From contig NZ_BDBI01000005.1 in the NCBI RefSeq assembly GCF_001612905.1, positions 248,001 through 312,000 of the forward strand: a stretch of DNA of 64,000 nucleotides. The letters are read 5' to 3'. The notes beneath the pieces were generated by a model that saw only the letters and a list, made by a program, of their open reading frames with translations, searched no databases and was not told the DNA's origin. This DNA comes from Nocardia ignorata NBRC 108230. Lineage in GTDB: Bacteria > Actinomycetota > Actinomycetes > Mycobacteriales > Mycobacteriaceae. This document shows positions 17,512-25,903 of this stretch, piece after piece. Within the stretch, counting starts at the first letter, position 1; each line of letters opens with the position of its first letter. Both the position numbers and the translations under genes were made by a program.

Positions 17512-17943
17512 TCAGCCGTGGTGCTTGGCGGTCTGGTGGTCTGCGGGCTCGGCTTCGAGGATCCAGCACACGGCGGCGGTGTCGTGTGAGCTCGGAGCCG
17601 CGCCGCGAGCTGTGTGGAGCAGGTCTTGAAGGTGGGACTCGAGGGTGAGAAGCTCGCTGATCTGCGCGCGCACCTGGTCGAGGCGGGTCGCCAGGACCTC
17701 GCGAACGTGCCCGCAGGGTTGCTCGCCTCCGTCGTGGATATCCAGGATCTCACCGGCTTCACGCAGGGACAGCCCGGCGGTTTGGGCACGGCGGATGAAC
17801 TGCAGTCTGGTGAGGTGTTCGTTCGTATAGTCGCGGTAACCGCTGGGGGTGCGGTCGGGCTCGGGCATCAGCCCCTGGCTCTCGTAGAACCGGATTGTGG
17901 TCGGTATGAGTCCGCTGGCGGCGGCGAGTTCACCGATCTTCAT
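17512..17943 (-). CDS. MerR-family metal-responsive regulator, copy 2
   Basis: 143 residues with GAGGAGGACAG before the ATG (17943). The DNA-binding part reads GELAAASGLIPTTIRFYESQGLM. C77 in PCGHVREVL and C126 near the C-terminus are the candidate ligands; the middle cysteine of mercury MerR is missing, so a CadR/ZntR/CueR-like specificity is more likely. Transcribed away from a MerR-type promoter at 18411 that leads to the 21-residue peptide gene, which is its probable target. Confidence 0.82.
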   Translation of the reverse strand: MKIGELAAASGLIPTTIRFYESQGLMPEPDRTPSGYRDYTNEHLTRLQFIRRAQTAGLSLREAGEILDIHDGGEQPCGHVREVLATRLDQVRAQISELLTLESHLQDLLHTARGAAPSSHDTAAVCWILEAEPADHQTAKHHG

Positions 17944-18410
17944 CAGCCTGTCCTCCTCTCAACGAAAATACTACGGATCCGGGGTCGCTCGGTTCGGCCT
18001 CCCTGCCTCCCCGCCGCTGGCAACGAGGCAGAACGAGTCTCGTCGCTTGCCCGGCGACAGCATGCAGGCTGTCCAGCCGAACGGCATGCGAAGACGCATC
18101 CGCGGCGGCGCCCAAGAATTCCCGGCGTCAGAGATACTCGCCGCTGGGTTCGCGATCGCATGCTTGCGGTGTTCCTGACACTCATGGCTCGGGTCCGCAA
18201 GGGCCGACCATGTGGGTGTCCTCGGCCCTGCTTATCTACGACGTTCTGGTCGAGATACCTGGTGTCCAGGTCATGCGCACCGCCAAAAGACCGGCACCAC
18301 CCTCGTGCTAGATACCCCGCGGCGACGCTCGACCACTATCGCCGTGACTACCGAACTCGGCTACACCGCGACCGTGATCTGGCCCGGCAGCGTGGTGAGC
18401 CACACTTGAC
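17944..18410. other. Gap upstream of MerR copy 2, possible decayed HMA gene
   Basis: 467 bases with no convincing gene. A short plus-strand frame ends at 18409 with TTELGYTATVIW, which resembles the end of a heavy-metal-associated domain (compare AAITELGYTAVVDG at 53642), but the CxxC part is absent and the rest does not fit. It may be a remnant. No BlaI-type dyad is present. Confidence 0.3.
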
Positions 18411-18441
18411 TTGACCTTCCATCACACTGGAGGCTTTAGCA
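18411..18441 (+). promoter_or_regulatory. MerR-type promoter upstream of the 21-residue peptide gene
   Basis: TTGACC (18411-18416) and TTAGCA (18436-18441) are 19 bases apart. The spacer holds CCTTCC-atcacact-GGAGG, close to the CueR/ZntR-type dyad. It points right, toward the peptide start at 18526, and the MerR copy 2 gene is the nearest candidate regulator. Confidence 0.6.
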
Positions 18442-18525
18442 TTCTCGCGGCCGGGCCAACCCGGCACCCGAAAGATCGTCGGCGACCGGCACCCAAGGCC
18501 ATCGACCCCAGGAAAGGTGAATGAG

Positions 18526-18591
18526 ATGAATCCACTGAAAATGCTCTGCGACTGGATGTGTGCAGTGATGGGCCCTTGCTGCCCGATGTGA
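18526..18591 (+). CDS. 21-residue Cys/Met-rich peptide, copy 1
   Basis: A 22-codon frame beginning MNPLKMLCDWMC, with Cys at 8, 12, 18 and 19 and Met at 1, 6, 11, 15 and 21. AGGAAAGG lies eight bases before the ATG, a MerR-type promoter 85 bases upstream, and a hairpin 24 bases after the stop. A second copy at 45135-45200 on the other strand has the same length and 15 of 21 identical residues, all Cys conserved, which strongly argues that both are translated. The four thiols and the Met sulphurs suit Cu(I) or another soft metal, as in a minimal metallothionein or copper carrier. I do not recognise the family. Confidence 0.75.
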   Translation: MNPLKMLCDWMCAVMGPCCPM

Positions 18592-18614
18592 CCCTATCCC
18601 CAGCGACGGTGACC

Positions 18615-18649
18615 GCCGGGACACGTACTCGACAAGTGCGCGTCCCGGC
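18615..18649 (+). terminator. Hairpin after peptide copy 1
   Basis: GCCGGGAC (18615-18622) pairs with GTCCCGGC (18642-18649), 24 bases after the peptide stop. It delimits a very short transcription unit. Confidence 0.55.
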
Positions 18650-19138
18650 CGCGTTGCTCCGCGGTAAGCCGCAGGGTTACCAAACCGTGAACCGGACATT
18701 CGGGCTCCGCCCATTACCGTCGCGCCCTCGATTCTGTTTGCGTTCTGGCTGCGAGCATCGACATCGGCGGACTTGGCTGCGGCTTCGCCGATGCTTGCCC
18801 GGTCGAGGATCCCTGCTGGCTGCACTATTTCGACGCTGCGAAACATACCGAGCACCGGTGTTCGTTGCGATCGGCCAGTGGCCTCGCATCGCCCCGGTTG
18901 CCGACCGGGCCGGTAGTGTCGACAGCAATCTCTGTTCTGGGAGTGTCCGCCGCAGCGGGCCTGGTCGACATCGGCATCTTCAGGCATCACCGCTGCCGAT
19001 TCGGGTTGTGCTGCAGCGATCGACACCGAGCGCTGTCGAATGGCCGACCAGTCGGCCGGCAGTGCTCGGTCATGCAACCATCGCGGACTGGCAGTAGCTC
19101 AGCTTTCGGAAGCACAGACCGGTTGCTATTTTGATGCC
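18650..19138. other. Gap before the orphan lpqS gene
   Basis: 489 bases. Several open frames cross it on both strands but none has a ribosome site, recognisable motif or consistent codon use. A TATTTT -10-like box lies just before the GTG at 19139. Otherwise I see nothing in it. Confidence 0.3.
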
Positions 19139-19528
19139 GTGAGACTGGTCGGTCGGGTTTGGCGAGGATGGTTTCCGGCCGCACTGTTGGTGCTGCTGCT
19201 CGTGATGCCGTTCGGGGAATTCGAACTGCCGGTGCAACATTCGCACCACGGCGGCAATGCCTTCGTGAAGTCCGAGACGCCGCTGCGGGTCCCCGCGCAC
19301 CCGCACTTCACCGCCGAATCCGCCGACTGGACTGCGGTCGCTGTCCAGCGCGCGGGCAACGACTGGTGCCCGCGCACTACCGCGCACTGCGCAATCGTTC
19401 AGGTGGTCGAAGTGCCCGCCGTATCCGATTCTTTCCCGGGATTCGCCTCGGTACGTGGCCCACCGGGGCGCGCTCTGTCCGGCTACGGCCGTGACACTCT
19501 CCTTCACTGCTGCATCGATCGGCGCTGA
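19139..19528 (+). CDS. LpqS-like exported protein, orphan copy 3
   Basis: 129 residues from GTG 19139. TATTTT just before it suggests a leaderless mRNA, as for the two other lpqS-like genes. One N-terminal helix (FPAALLVLLLVMPFGEF) is followed by a His-rich part (HSHHGG, HPHF) and the family signature RGPP ... DTLLHCCIDRR at the C-terminus, with a CC pair. Unlike the copies at 13743 and 46555 it has no cysK2 behind it. It probably binds copper outside the membrane. Confidence 0.7.
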   Translation: MRLVGRVWRGWFPAALLVLLLVMPFGEFELPVQHSHHGGNAFVKSETPLRVPAHPHFTAESADWTAVAVQRAGNDWCPRTTAHCAIVQVVEVPAVSDSFPGFASVRGPPGRALSGYGRDTLLHCCIDRR

Positions 19529-19534
19529 CGAACA

Positions 19535-19915
19535 TCACGCTCCCGGTGCGACCAGGCATGAATGACGGCGCCACCCACCGCTTCTCGTCCGGTGTCTTGT
19601 CGGCACCGTGAGATCCGCGGTGCGTACGCGACCGTCGACCGCGAACGTCAGTTGGACGCGGCACCCCGCCGGAAACCTCGTACCGAGACGGAACCGCAAG
19701 GGCGGCGGCGTATTCGGGCGAATTCGCGTCAGCACCGGCTCGGTGTCTATCGGCGTCTCGCCATGGTGGACGAACAGCTGGACCGGACCGTCGAGAGCCG
19801 CCACGGGTTGCCCTGCTCGATTCACCGTGAATTCGAGGATCGAGCTCGTCCGCTCCGGCTCAACAGCCAGGTCGACCGAGTAGTCGTCGATTGCCGTCGA
19901 ACAGCAGATCTCCAT
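19535..19915 (-). CDS. Unrecognised small protein with beta-sandwich-like sequence
   Basis: 126 residues from ATG 19915, chosen for GGAGG eight bases upstream; a TTG eight codons earlier is possible. The sequence alternates polar and hydrophobic residues (EFTVNRAGQPV ... DGPVQLFVHHGETPI ... RVQLTFAVDGRV), like an immunoglobulin-type or YtkA-like fold. Part resembles the style of the metal-binding protein at 25904. No signal peptide is seen, though an ICC lies at the N-terminus. Convergent with lpqS copy 3. Confidence 0.45.
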   Translation of the reverse strand: MEICCSTAIDDYSVDLAVEPERTSSILEFTVNRAGQPVAALDGPVQLFVHHGETPIDTEPVLTRIRPNTPPPLRFRLGTRFPAGCRVQLTFAVDGRVRTADLTVPTRHRTRSGGWRRHSCLVAPGA

Positions 19916-20005
19916 TTCAGCGCGTCCTCCGTGAGTCAACCTTCACCCCTACGGGGCACAGGTATTCACCGTAGAGACGCGCTGACCGCGTCGGAGGGCG
20001 CAAAG

Positions 20006-21052
20006 GTGTCAGAAACAGGACAGATCACGACAGGGCATCCGCCACGTCCGCCGCGGAATTCCGTGTCAACAGCCATCATTCGGCTGCTGTTGACTGCGGC
20101 GCGCGATGCTGGACTGAGTAGCGGCAGCCAAGCCATGCTTCCCGGGTTGACCGGTGAGGCCTTACTGGATGACCGCAACCGAGTCAACACAGAATTATCG
20201 AACGCGCTGTGGGGCTGCCTGGTTCAATCCAGTAGCCCGGGTCGAGTAGGCGTGGAGCTCGCCGGTCGGGCCGGCCCCGGCGAACTCGGCGTATGGGACC
20301 AGTTCTTCACCGCGGGTGCGACCGTCCTCGACGGACTGCGTGACGCCACCACCTATCTCGGGTCGGTCGCCGACATCGACCGTGAGCAACTCGATGTACG
20401 CGCGGACGGGGACCTGATCGTCCTACGTCACCGGTCGCTGGATCTCGACCCCGAAGTTGCCGCCGCAGTTGGCGAATTCGTCGTGGCCATGGTTGTCGCG
20501 CGCATGGCCGAGGCTGCCCGGCGGCCGATCGTCCCAGTGCAGGTCGGCTTCGCTCATCGAGCACCTAGGGGCTCCGCGCACCGACTGCTCGCCGAACGGT
20601 TGGGCACCTCGCGCGTGGATTACGAACAACTGGACGACAGGATCGTCATTCTTGCGGCTGATGCACTGGCGCCGGTGCCGCATCCCAGATCCGGGTTGCC
20701 CCGGATTCTGCGCGACCACGCCGACCTGCTCCTGGGTAGTGCGCGGGTCGTCGGTGATTGGCGCATGATGCTGCGCGTCGTGCTCGTCGCGACCATCGCG
20801 GAGGGAACGCCGACTCTGGCAGCGGTGTCTGCCCGCCTCGGAATCGGCCCTCGGACACTGCAGCGACGACTGGACGAAGCAGGTACCAGCTGGCGCGCTG
20901 AGGTCGACTCGGTGCGGGCCGAGCAGGCGCGGTCGCTCGACCTCGGCTTGTCGCAACGGGTAGTGGCAACTCGGCTGGGATACCGCGACGAGCGGAGCTT
21001 GCGCAGGGCTCAGCAGCGGTGGTCGACCGCTGGATCGGAGTCGCGCTCATGA
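20006..21052 (+). CDS. AraC-family transcription regulator
   Basis: 348 residues from GTG 20006, with GGAGGGC nine bases before it. Residues about 20-210 are the AraC-binding-like domain of the OruR/VirS group, and the C-terminal ~85 residues hold the double helix-turn-helix (TLAAVSARLGIGPRTLQRRLDEAG). It overlaps the convergent membrane gene by six bases. No link to metals is evident apart from its location. Confidence 0.82.
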   Translation: MSETGQITTGHPPRPPRNSVSTAIIRLLLTAARDAGLSSGSQAMLPGLTGEALLDDRNRVNTELSNALWGCLVQSSSPGRVGVELAGRAGPGELGVWDQFFTAGATVLDGLRDATTYLGSVADIDREQLDVRADGDLIVLRHRSLDLDPEVAAAVGEFVVAMVVARMAEAARRPIVPVQVGFAHRAPRGSAHRLLAERLGTSRVDYEQLDDRIVILAADALAPVPHPRSGLPRILRDHADLLLGSARVVGDWRMMLRVVLVATIAEGTPTLAAVSARLGIGPRTLQRRLDEAGTSWRAEVDSVRAEQARSLDLGLSQRVVATRLGYRDERSLRRAQQRWSTAGSESRS

Positions 21053-21550
21053 TCTCCGCGCTCGAATCCCGAATGGCGTGAGGCCGCGCGGTTTGTAGAT
21101 CGCCAGGACCATCGCGCACAGGAGGATGAGCGTGGCGGCGGCCGCGTGGATGACGAATGTCGGTGCGCGCATCTGGTCGATGGTGGATTCCGGGCGTGCG
21201 GCGATGCTGGTGTAGTGGTCGACGGTGCGCGTGTAGAGCAGCAGGATCGCGGTGGCGATGACGTTGAGCAGGAGTTTGAACAGCACCCAGTAGTGGCGGA
21301 CCAATCCCCATGGTGTGCCGAGAGATTGAACAATTCCCGTCAAGAGCGAGGCCACCGAGAGTGGCACCAGCACCCACCACGCCAAAGGCCGGGCGACTAG
21401 GTCTACGGCGCGCACCATGCCGACGTCGGAGCTGGCGACTCCGACGATCGCTAGGACCAAGAAGGTGACGACTGCGCCGAGCCAGCCCACCGATGCGCTG
21501 ACGTGAATGGTCAAGGCCAGCTGACGAATCGGTGGACGCATCCGGCTCAC
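21047..21550 (-). CDS. DUF2269-like integral membrane protein
   Basis: 167 residues from GTG 21550 (GTGA overlap with the upstream small gene). Four predicted helices; the conserved TIHVSASVGWLGAV in helix 1 and RHYWVLFKLLLN in helix 3 fit the DUF2269/copper-resistance-D-like membrane fold, whose His residues may bind a metal or haem. Transcribed with the 59-residue gene upstream and probably controlled by the TetR dyad at 21772. Confidence 0.65.
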   Translation of the reverse strand: MSRMRPPIRQLALTIHVSASVGWLGAVVTFLVLAIVGVASSDVGMVRAVDLVARPLAWWVLVPLSVASLLTGIVQSLGTPWGLVRHYWVLFKLLLNVIATAILLLYTRTVDHYTSIAARPESTIDQMRAPTFVIHAAAATLILLCAMVLAIYKPRGLTPFGIRARRS

Positions 21551-21726
21551 CGTACGTACTCAGTTACTTCTGCCGAGCTGCTGTGCCGGCCTGGGCCGTG
21601 TTCGCCGCCGCCGACCAGCAGGCCGATCACGAGTAATGCAACGAGGGCGGCGATGACGATTCCGGTCACTTTCACCCAGCGAGGTGTGGGTGAAGCGGGA
21701 CGTGGACGAGGCGTTGGTTCGGTCAT
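21547..21726 (-). CDS. Small single-helix membrane protein
   Basis: 59 residues from ATG 21726 with a GGAAGG-type site upstream. A Pro-rich cytoplasmic start (TEPTPRPRPASPTPRW), one helix (GIVIAALVALLVIGLLVGG) and a short His-containing outer tail (EHGPGRHSSS). Overlaps the next gene by GTGA. Similar small proteins often precede DUF2269 genes; function unknown. Confidence 0.6.
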   Translation of the reverse strand: MTEPTPRPRPASPTPRWVKVTGIVIAALVALLVIGLLVGGGEHGPGRHSSSAEVTEYVR

Positions 21727-21771
21727 CAGGATTGCCCTTCCGGTGGACCTACGAGGTCGGCTGCGTTTTGC

Positions 21772-21786
21772 AATACAGTATGTATT
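21772..21786. promoter_or_regulatory. Operator between tetR and the membrane-protein pair
   Basis: AATACAGTATGTATT is a perfect dyad with 6-bp arms around GTA, in the divergent gap 46 bases from the leftward ATG and 49 bases from the TetR start. Its place and shape fit a TetR-type operator. Confidence 0.65.
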
Positions 21787-21834
21787 CAACAGCGACGAAA
21801 TGTCTAGGGCGATGCCAGAACGTATAATCCGGGG

Positions 21835-22410
21835 GTGCCGAAGTTATGGAGCGAGACGATCGATGAGCATCGCCGTGCGGTGCGCGACTCGATCCTCGAC
21901 TCCGCTGCGCGGTTGGCGATCGAGCACGGGGTGTCGTCGGTGACGATGTCCCAGATCGCGGAACAGGCGGGCATCGGGCGGGCAACCCTGTACAAGTACT
22001 TCTCCGACGTGGGCACGATCCTCGGTGCCTGGCACGAGCAGCAAGTCGGCAACCACCTGGGGCAACTGGAGGCGGCGGGCGCGGCGGAGGGCGACGCTTC
22101 GCAGCGTCTGGACATCTTGCTGAGTACGTACGCGAGGATCCTGCGAGAATCTCGCCGTCACCACGGCACCGATCTCGGCGCGCTTGTCCACCACGGATCG
22201 CATGTTGTTCATGCCGAACAGAAGTTGCGTCAGCTGATGACCGATTCGATCCGCGCAGCTGCCGCTATCGGCGCCGTCCGAGCGGATGTACCTGCCGCTG
22301 AACTGGCGGGTTACTGCCTGCACGCGCTGGACGCCGCTGTTTCGCTGCCATCCGAGGAAGCGGTGCAACGACTGCTCGGGATCATCAAGGCCGGGTTGGA
22401 TCCGGCTTGA
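21835..22410 (+). CDS. TetR-family regulator
   Basis: 191 residues from GTG 21835. The N-terminal helix-turn-helix (ILDSAARLAIEHGVSSVTMSQIAEQAGIGRATLYKYF) is typical of the family. The ligand domain is not diagnostic. It probably represses the divergent small membrane genes through the dyad at 21772-21786 and itself. Confidence 0.85.
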   Translation: MPKLWSETIDEHRRAVRDSILDSAARLAIEHGVSSVTMSQIAEQAGIGRATLYKYFSDVGTILGAWHEQQVGNHLGQLEAAGAAEGDASQRLDILLSTYARILRESRRHHGTDLGALVHHGSHVVHAEQKLRQLMTDSIRAAAAIGAVRADVPAAELAGYCLHALDAAVSLPSEEAVQRLLGIIKAGLDPA

Positions 22411-22529
22411 GCTGCAGTCTTCCCGCGACGCGCCGGGCTCGCTGGACGCCGAGCACGCGTGTCGAGCATATCCTCGGCAATCCGGGGTAGGTCGGTTCCG
22501 TGGGGGCGTATGCGAGGAGGCGGTTCACC

Positions 22530-23147
22530 ATGTCTCGACGTTCGATCATGCTTCGACGGTTCGTTCCATGCGTCGCTCTGGTCGCTTTAGTTGCTGTCGG
22601 CTGTGGCGATGACGATTCGGGCGACACAGCCGCGACTTCGGCGCCTGCACTGTCGCCGAGTTCGACCAGTACTACGGCCCCCGCCGGCACCTTCAACGAC
22701 GCCGACGTCACGTTCTTGCAGATGATGTACCAACATCATCAGCAGGCTATCCAGATGGCGGACCTGGTGCCGTCCCGGTCCCAGGATCAGCAGGTGATCG
22801 ATCTCGCGGCCGATATCAAGGCTGCTCAGGCACCTGAGATGGCTCAGATGCAGTCGATGCTCACGGAGTTCGGAAAGTCGGTGCCGTCGGGTGGTGAGGC
22901 GATGGGGCACGACATGCCAGGGATGATGTCGCCGGAGCAGATGTCGTCGTTGGACGGCATGTCCGGGCCGGAGTTCGATCGGATGTGGTTGGAGATGATG
23001 ATCGACCACCACAACGGTGCGGTGCAGATGGCTCAGACCGAAATCGCCTCGGGCGCCAATCCCCAAGCCAAACAAATGGCCGAGACCATCGTGTCCACCC
23101 AGCAGCGTGAAATCGACCAGATGAAGGCGATGCTCGAGCAACGGTGA
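22530..23147 (+). CDS. DUF305 lipoprotein
   Basis: 205 residues from ATG 22530, with GAGGAGG ten bases before it. Lipobox VAVGC near residue 25 gives a surface lipoprotein. The DUF305 domain carries the paired MYQHHQQAIQMADL and MIDHHNGAVQMAQ motifs, with a Met-rich link (MGHDMPGMMSPEQM). These His/Met sites suit copper binding in the outer compartment. It differs from the DUF305 protein at 6475, which has a membrane helix instead of a lipid anchor. Confidence 0.87.
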   Translation: MSRRSIMLRRFVPCVALVALVAVGCGDDDSGDTAATSAPALSPSSTSTTAPAGTFNDADVTFLQMMYQHHQQAIQMADLVPSRSQDQQVIDLAADIKAAQAPEMAQMQSMLTEFGKSVPSGGEAMGHDMPGMMSPEQMSSLDGMSGPEFDRMWLEMMIDHHNGAVQMAQTEIASGANPQAKQMAETIVSTQQREIDQMKAMLEQR

Positions 23148-23457
23148 AAACGGGCGAATTCGGCTAGGGAGCGGCGATACCAGCTGACTGCCTGAGGAGC
23201 CGTCGCGTGCGAAATGTGTCTCGGCTATGTCGGTTGTGCTGGCCGATGTTGGCGGCCGCTGCCGCGGGAGTTGGCTTCGGGCTATGCGTTTCGAGAGCCT
23301 GGTCGGTGCTGGGTGTCGACGTCCGGGTTCAGGATCGCGTTTCGGATCGCTTCGGCTACGCATGCGACGGCGCAGCGCGCGATGGTTCGGACGGCGGGAT
23401 GGCGGGCGATCCGTAGGGCGGTGGCTGTTGAGGAAATAGCAATCGTCTCCTTCGAAG
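23148..23457. other. Gap between the DUF305 gene and copA copy 1
   Basis: 310 bases. A 69-residue plus-strand frame (23207-23416) has a GAGGAG before its GTG and a hydrophobic start, but the rest is low-quality and ends in random-looking residues, so I do not call it. No operator is seen. Confidence 0.3.
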
Positions 23458-23499
23458 AAGGGGTGGTGGCAGCAAATGGTTCTGCTGCCACCACCCCTT
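23458..23499. terminator. Strong bidirectional terminator after copA copy 1
   Basis: Exact 17-bp arms (23458-23474 and 23483-23499) around an 8-base loop, 17 bases beyond the copA stop. T-rich bases follow on both sides. Confidence 0.85.
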
Positions 23500-23515
23500 G
23501 TATTTCGGTTACCGC

Positions 23516-25771
23516 CTACTGCGCGGTCGACTTGAACCGGCGAAGGCGCAGGCTGTTGCTCACCACGAAGACCGAGCTGAACGCCATCGCGGCGCCGGCC
23601 AGCATCGGGTTGAGCAGGCCCGCCATGGCCAGCGGGATCGCGGCCACGTTGTAGGCGAAGGCCCAGAACAGATTGCCCTTGATCGTGGCCAGGGTGCGTC
23701 GCGACAGGCGGATCGCGTCGGCGGCGGCGCGCAGGTCGCCGCGGACGAGGGTGAGGTCGCTGGCCTCGATGGCGACGTCGGTGCCGGTGCCCATCGACAG
23801 GCCCAGGTCGGCCTGGGCCAGGGCGGCCGCGTCGTTGACGCCGTCACCGACCATGGCGACGACCTTGCCCTCGGCCTGCAGCCGCTTCACCGTGTCGACC
23901 TTGTCCTGCGGCAGCACCTCGGCGATGACCTCGTCGATGCCGACTTCGTCGCCGATGGTGCGGGCGGCACGGGCATTGTCACCGGTGAGCAGGATCGGCG
24001 TCAGGCCGAGCTCGCGGAACTGCGAGATGGCTTGGGCCGAGGTCGGCTTCACCGCATCGGCGACAACCAGCACACCGCGCGCCTTACCGTCCCAGCCGAT
24101 CGCGACCGCGGTCTTGCCCGCCGACTCCGCTTCCGCCAGCACGGTTTCCAGCTTCTCGTCGAGCGGCTGTGACCAGTCGGCCAGCAGTCGCGCCCGGCCC
24201 ACGATCACCGCGTGCCCGTCGACCACGCCCTGCACGCCGAGGCCCTCGACATTGGCGAAGCCCTCCACCGGCAGCAGTGTGCCGAACTCGTCGCGTGCGC
24301 CCTTGGCGATCGCCTGCGCGATCGGGTGTTCCGACGAATCCTCCAGCGCACCAGCGAGTTCCAGCACCTTGTTACCCAGTTCGCCGTCGGCGGGGATCAC
24401 GTCGAGCAGCGTCATCTTGCCGGTGGTGACGGTGCCGGTCTTGTCCAGCACGATGGTGTCGACCTTGCGGGTCGATTCCAGCACTTCGGGTCCCTTGATC
24501 AGGATGCCCAGCTGCGCGCCGCGTCCGGTGCCGACCATCAATGCGGTCGGCGTGGCCAGGCCGAGGGCGCACGGGCAGGCGATGATCAGCACCGCCACGC
24601 CCGCGGTGAAGGCCGCGGCGATGGAACCGCCTGTGCCGAGCCAGAATCCGAGCGTGGCGACGGCCAGTGCGATGACGATCGGGACGAAGATGCCGGAGAT
24701 CTTGTCGGCCAGCCGCTGTGCCTGCGCCTTGCCGGTCTGCGCGTCCTCGACGAGCTGTGCCATCTGGGCGAGTTGGGTGTCGGCTCCGATTCTGTTGGCG
24801 CGCACGACGAGTCGGCCGCCGACGTTCACGGTGGCCCCGGTGACAGCGTCGTCGACACCGACCTCCACCGGCACGGACTCGCCGGTGAGCATGGACGCGT
24901 CGACCGCCGACGTGCCCTCGGTGATCACACCGTCGGTGGCGATCTTCTCGCCCGGCCGCACGATGAACTCGTCACCGACGACCAGCTGCTCCACCGGAAT
25001 TCGCGTCTCGACGCCGTCGCGCAGGACCGCGACGTCCTTCGCGCCGAGCTCGAGCAGTGCCTTCAGTGCCGCCCCCGCACGTCGCTTGGACCGTGCTTCG
25101 AAGTACCGTCCCGCCAGGATGAACGTGGTCACACCGGCCGCGGCTTCGAGGTAGATGCTGCCCGTGCCGTCCATCCGCGCGATGGTGAATTCGAACGGGT
25201 GCTTCATCCCCGGCGTGCCCGCCGTGCCCCAGAAAAGGGCGTACAGCGACCAGCCGAACGCTGCCAGGGTGCCCATCGACACCAGCGTGTCCATGGTGGC
25301 GGTGCCGTGCTTCAGGTTGGTCCACGCTGCCTTGTGGAAGGGCAGCGCGCCCCAGATCACGACCGGCGCGGCCAACGTGAGCGAGAGCCACTGCCAGTTG
25401 GTGAACTGCAGTGCGGGGATCATCGCCATCGCGATCACCGGGACGGTCAGCACCAGCGAGACCAGCAGGCGGGTGCGCAGCGTTGCGGTGGGGTCCGCTT
25501 CGGCGGCGGGCTCGTCGGTGGTCTCCGGCTTCTTCGGCGCGGGCAGCGCCGCGGTGTAGCCGGCCTGCTCGACGGTGGAGATCAGTTCCTCGGGGGAGAC
25601 GTCACCGGTGAAGTCGACCCGCGCCTTCTCGGTCGCGTAGTTGACCGTGGCGGTGACCCCGTCGAGCTTGTTGAGCTTCTTCTCGATCCGGTTCGCGCAG
25701 GAAGCGCACGTCATGCCACCGATCACCAGTTCTACCTGGCCGGTGCCCGGTGGGTGTGTCACGGTGGTCAT
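23516..25771 (-). CDS. copA: P1B-type copper-exporting ATPase, copy 1
   Basis: 751 residues. One N-terminal HMA domain with MTCASC (C22, C25), then eight helices with the CPC metal site (~400), the actuator loop TGES, the phosphorylation site DKTGT (~442), SEHP and GDGVND (~640). N- and Y-containing helix 7 and MxxS-type helix 8 residues ([22 protein letters not shown]) mark Cu(I) specificity. It pumps Cu(I) out of the cytoplasm. It is the last gene of copZ-MFS-binder-copA, running left from the CsoR-type box at 28700. It is highly similar to copy 2 at 56016, which lies in inverted orientation. Confidence 0.95.
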   Translation of the reverse strand: MTTVTHPPGTGQVELVIGGMTCASCANRIEKKLNKLDGVTATVNYATEKARVDFTGDVSPEELISTVEQAGYTAALPAPKKPETTDEPAAEADPTATLRTRLLVSLVLTVPVIAMAMIPALQFTNWQWLSLTLAAPVVIWGALPFHKAAWTNLKHGTATMDTLVSMGTLAAFGWSLYALFWGTAGTPGMKHPFEFTIARMDGTGSIYLEAAAGVTTFILAGRYFEARSKRRAGAALKALLELGAKDVAVLRDGVETRIPVEQLVVGDEFIVRPGEKIATDGVITEGTSAVDASMLTGESVPVEVGVDDAVTGATVNVGGRLVVRANRIGADTQLAQMAQLVEDAQTGKAQAQRLADKISGIFVPIVIALAVATLGFWLGTGGSIAAAFTAGVAVLIIACPCALGLATPTALMVGTGRGAQLGILIKGPEVLESTRKVDTIVLDKTGTVTTGKMTLLDVIPADGELGNKVLELAGALEDSSEHPIAQAIAKGARDEFGTLLPVEGFANVEGLGVQGVVDGHAVIVGRARLLADWSQPLDEKLETVLAEAESAGKTAVAIGWDGKARGVLVVADAVKPTSAQAISQFRELGLTPILLTGDNARAARTIGDEVGIDEVIAEVLPQDKVDTVKRLQAEGKVVAMVGDGVNDAAALAQADLGLSMGTGTDVAIEASDLTLVRGDLRAAADAIRLSRRTLATIKGNLFWAFAYNVAAIPLAMAGLLNPMLAGAAMAFSSVFVVSNSLRLRRFKSTAQ

Positions 25772-25903
25772 GGGGTGCTCCTTCGTTGTGTCGACAGTGG
25801 TGCCGAATTGATTGGCGTTGCGTGGATCCGATGGGGCCGACCGGGGCTAGTAGCAGGACCGACCGGGGAGGTTGGCATTGAATGCGCCGTTGCGCCGAGC
25901 GTG

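Noticed and set aside
18436..19077. 213-codon minus-strand frame over the peptide gene
   Set aside because: Crosses the peptide gene, its terminator and MerR-type promoter antisense; no recognisable protein features.
23282..23494. 70-codon minus-strand frame after the DUF305 gene
   Set aside because: It starts inside the 17-bp-arm terminator and has no ribosome site.
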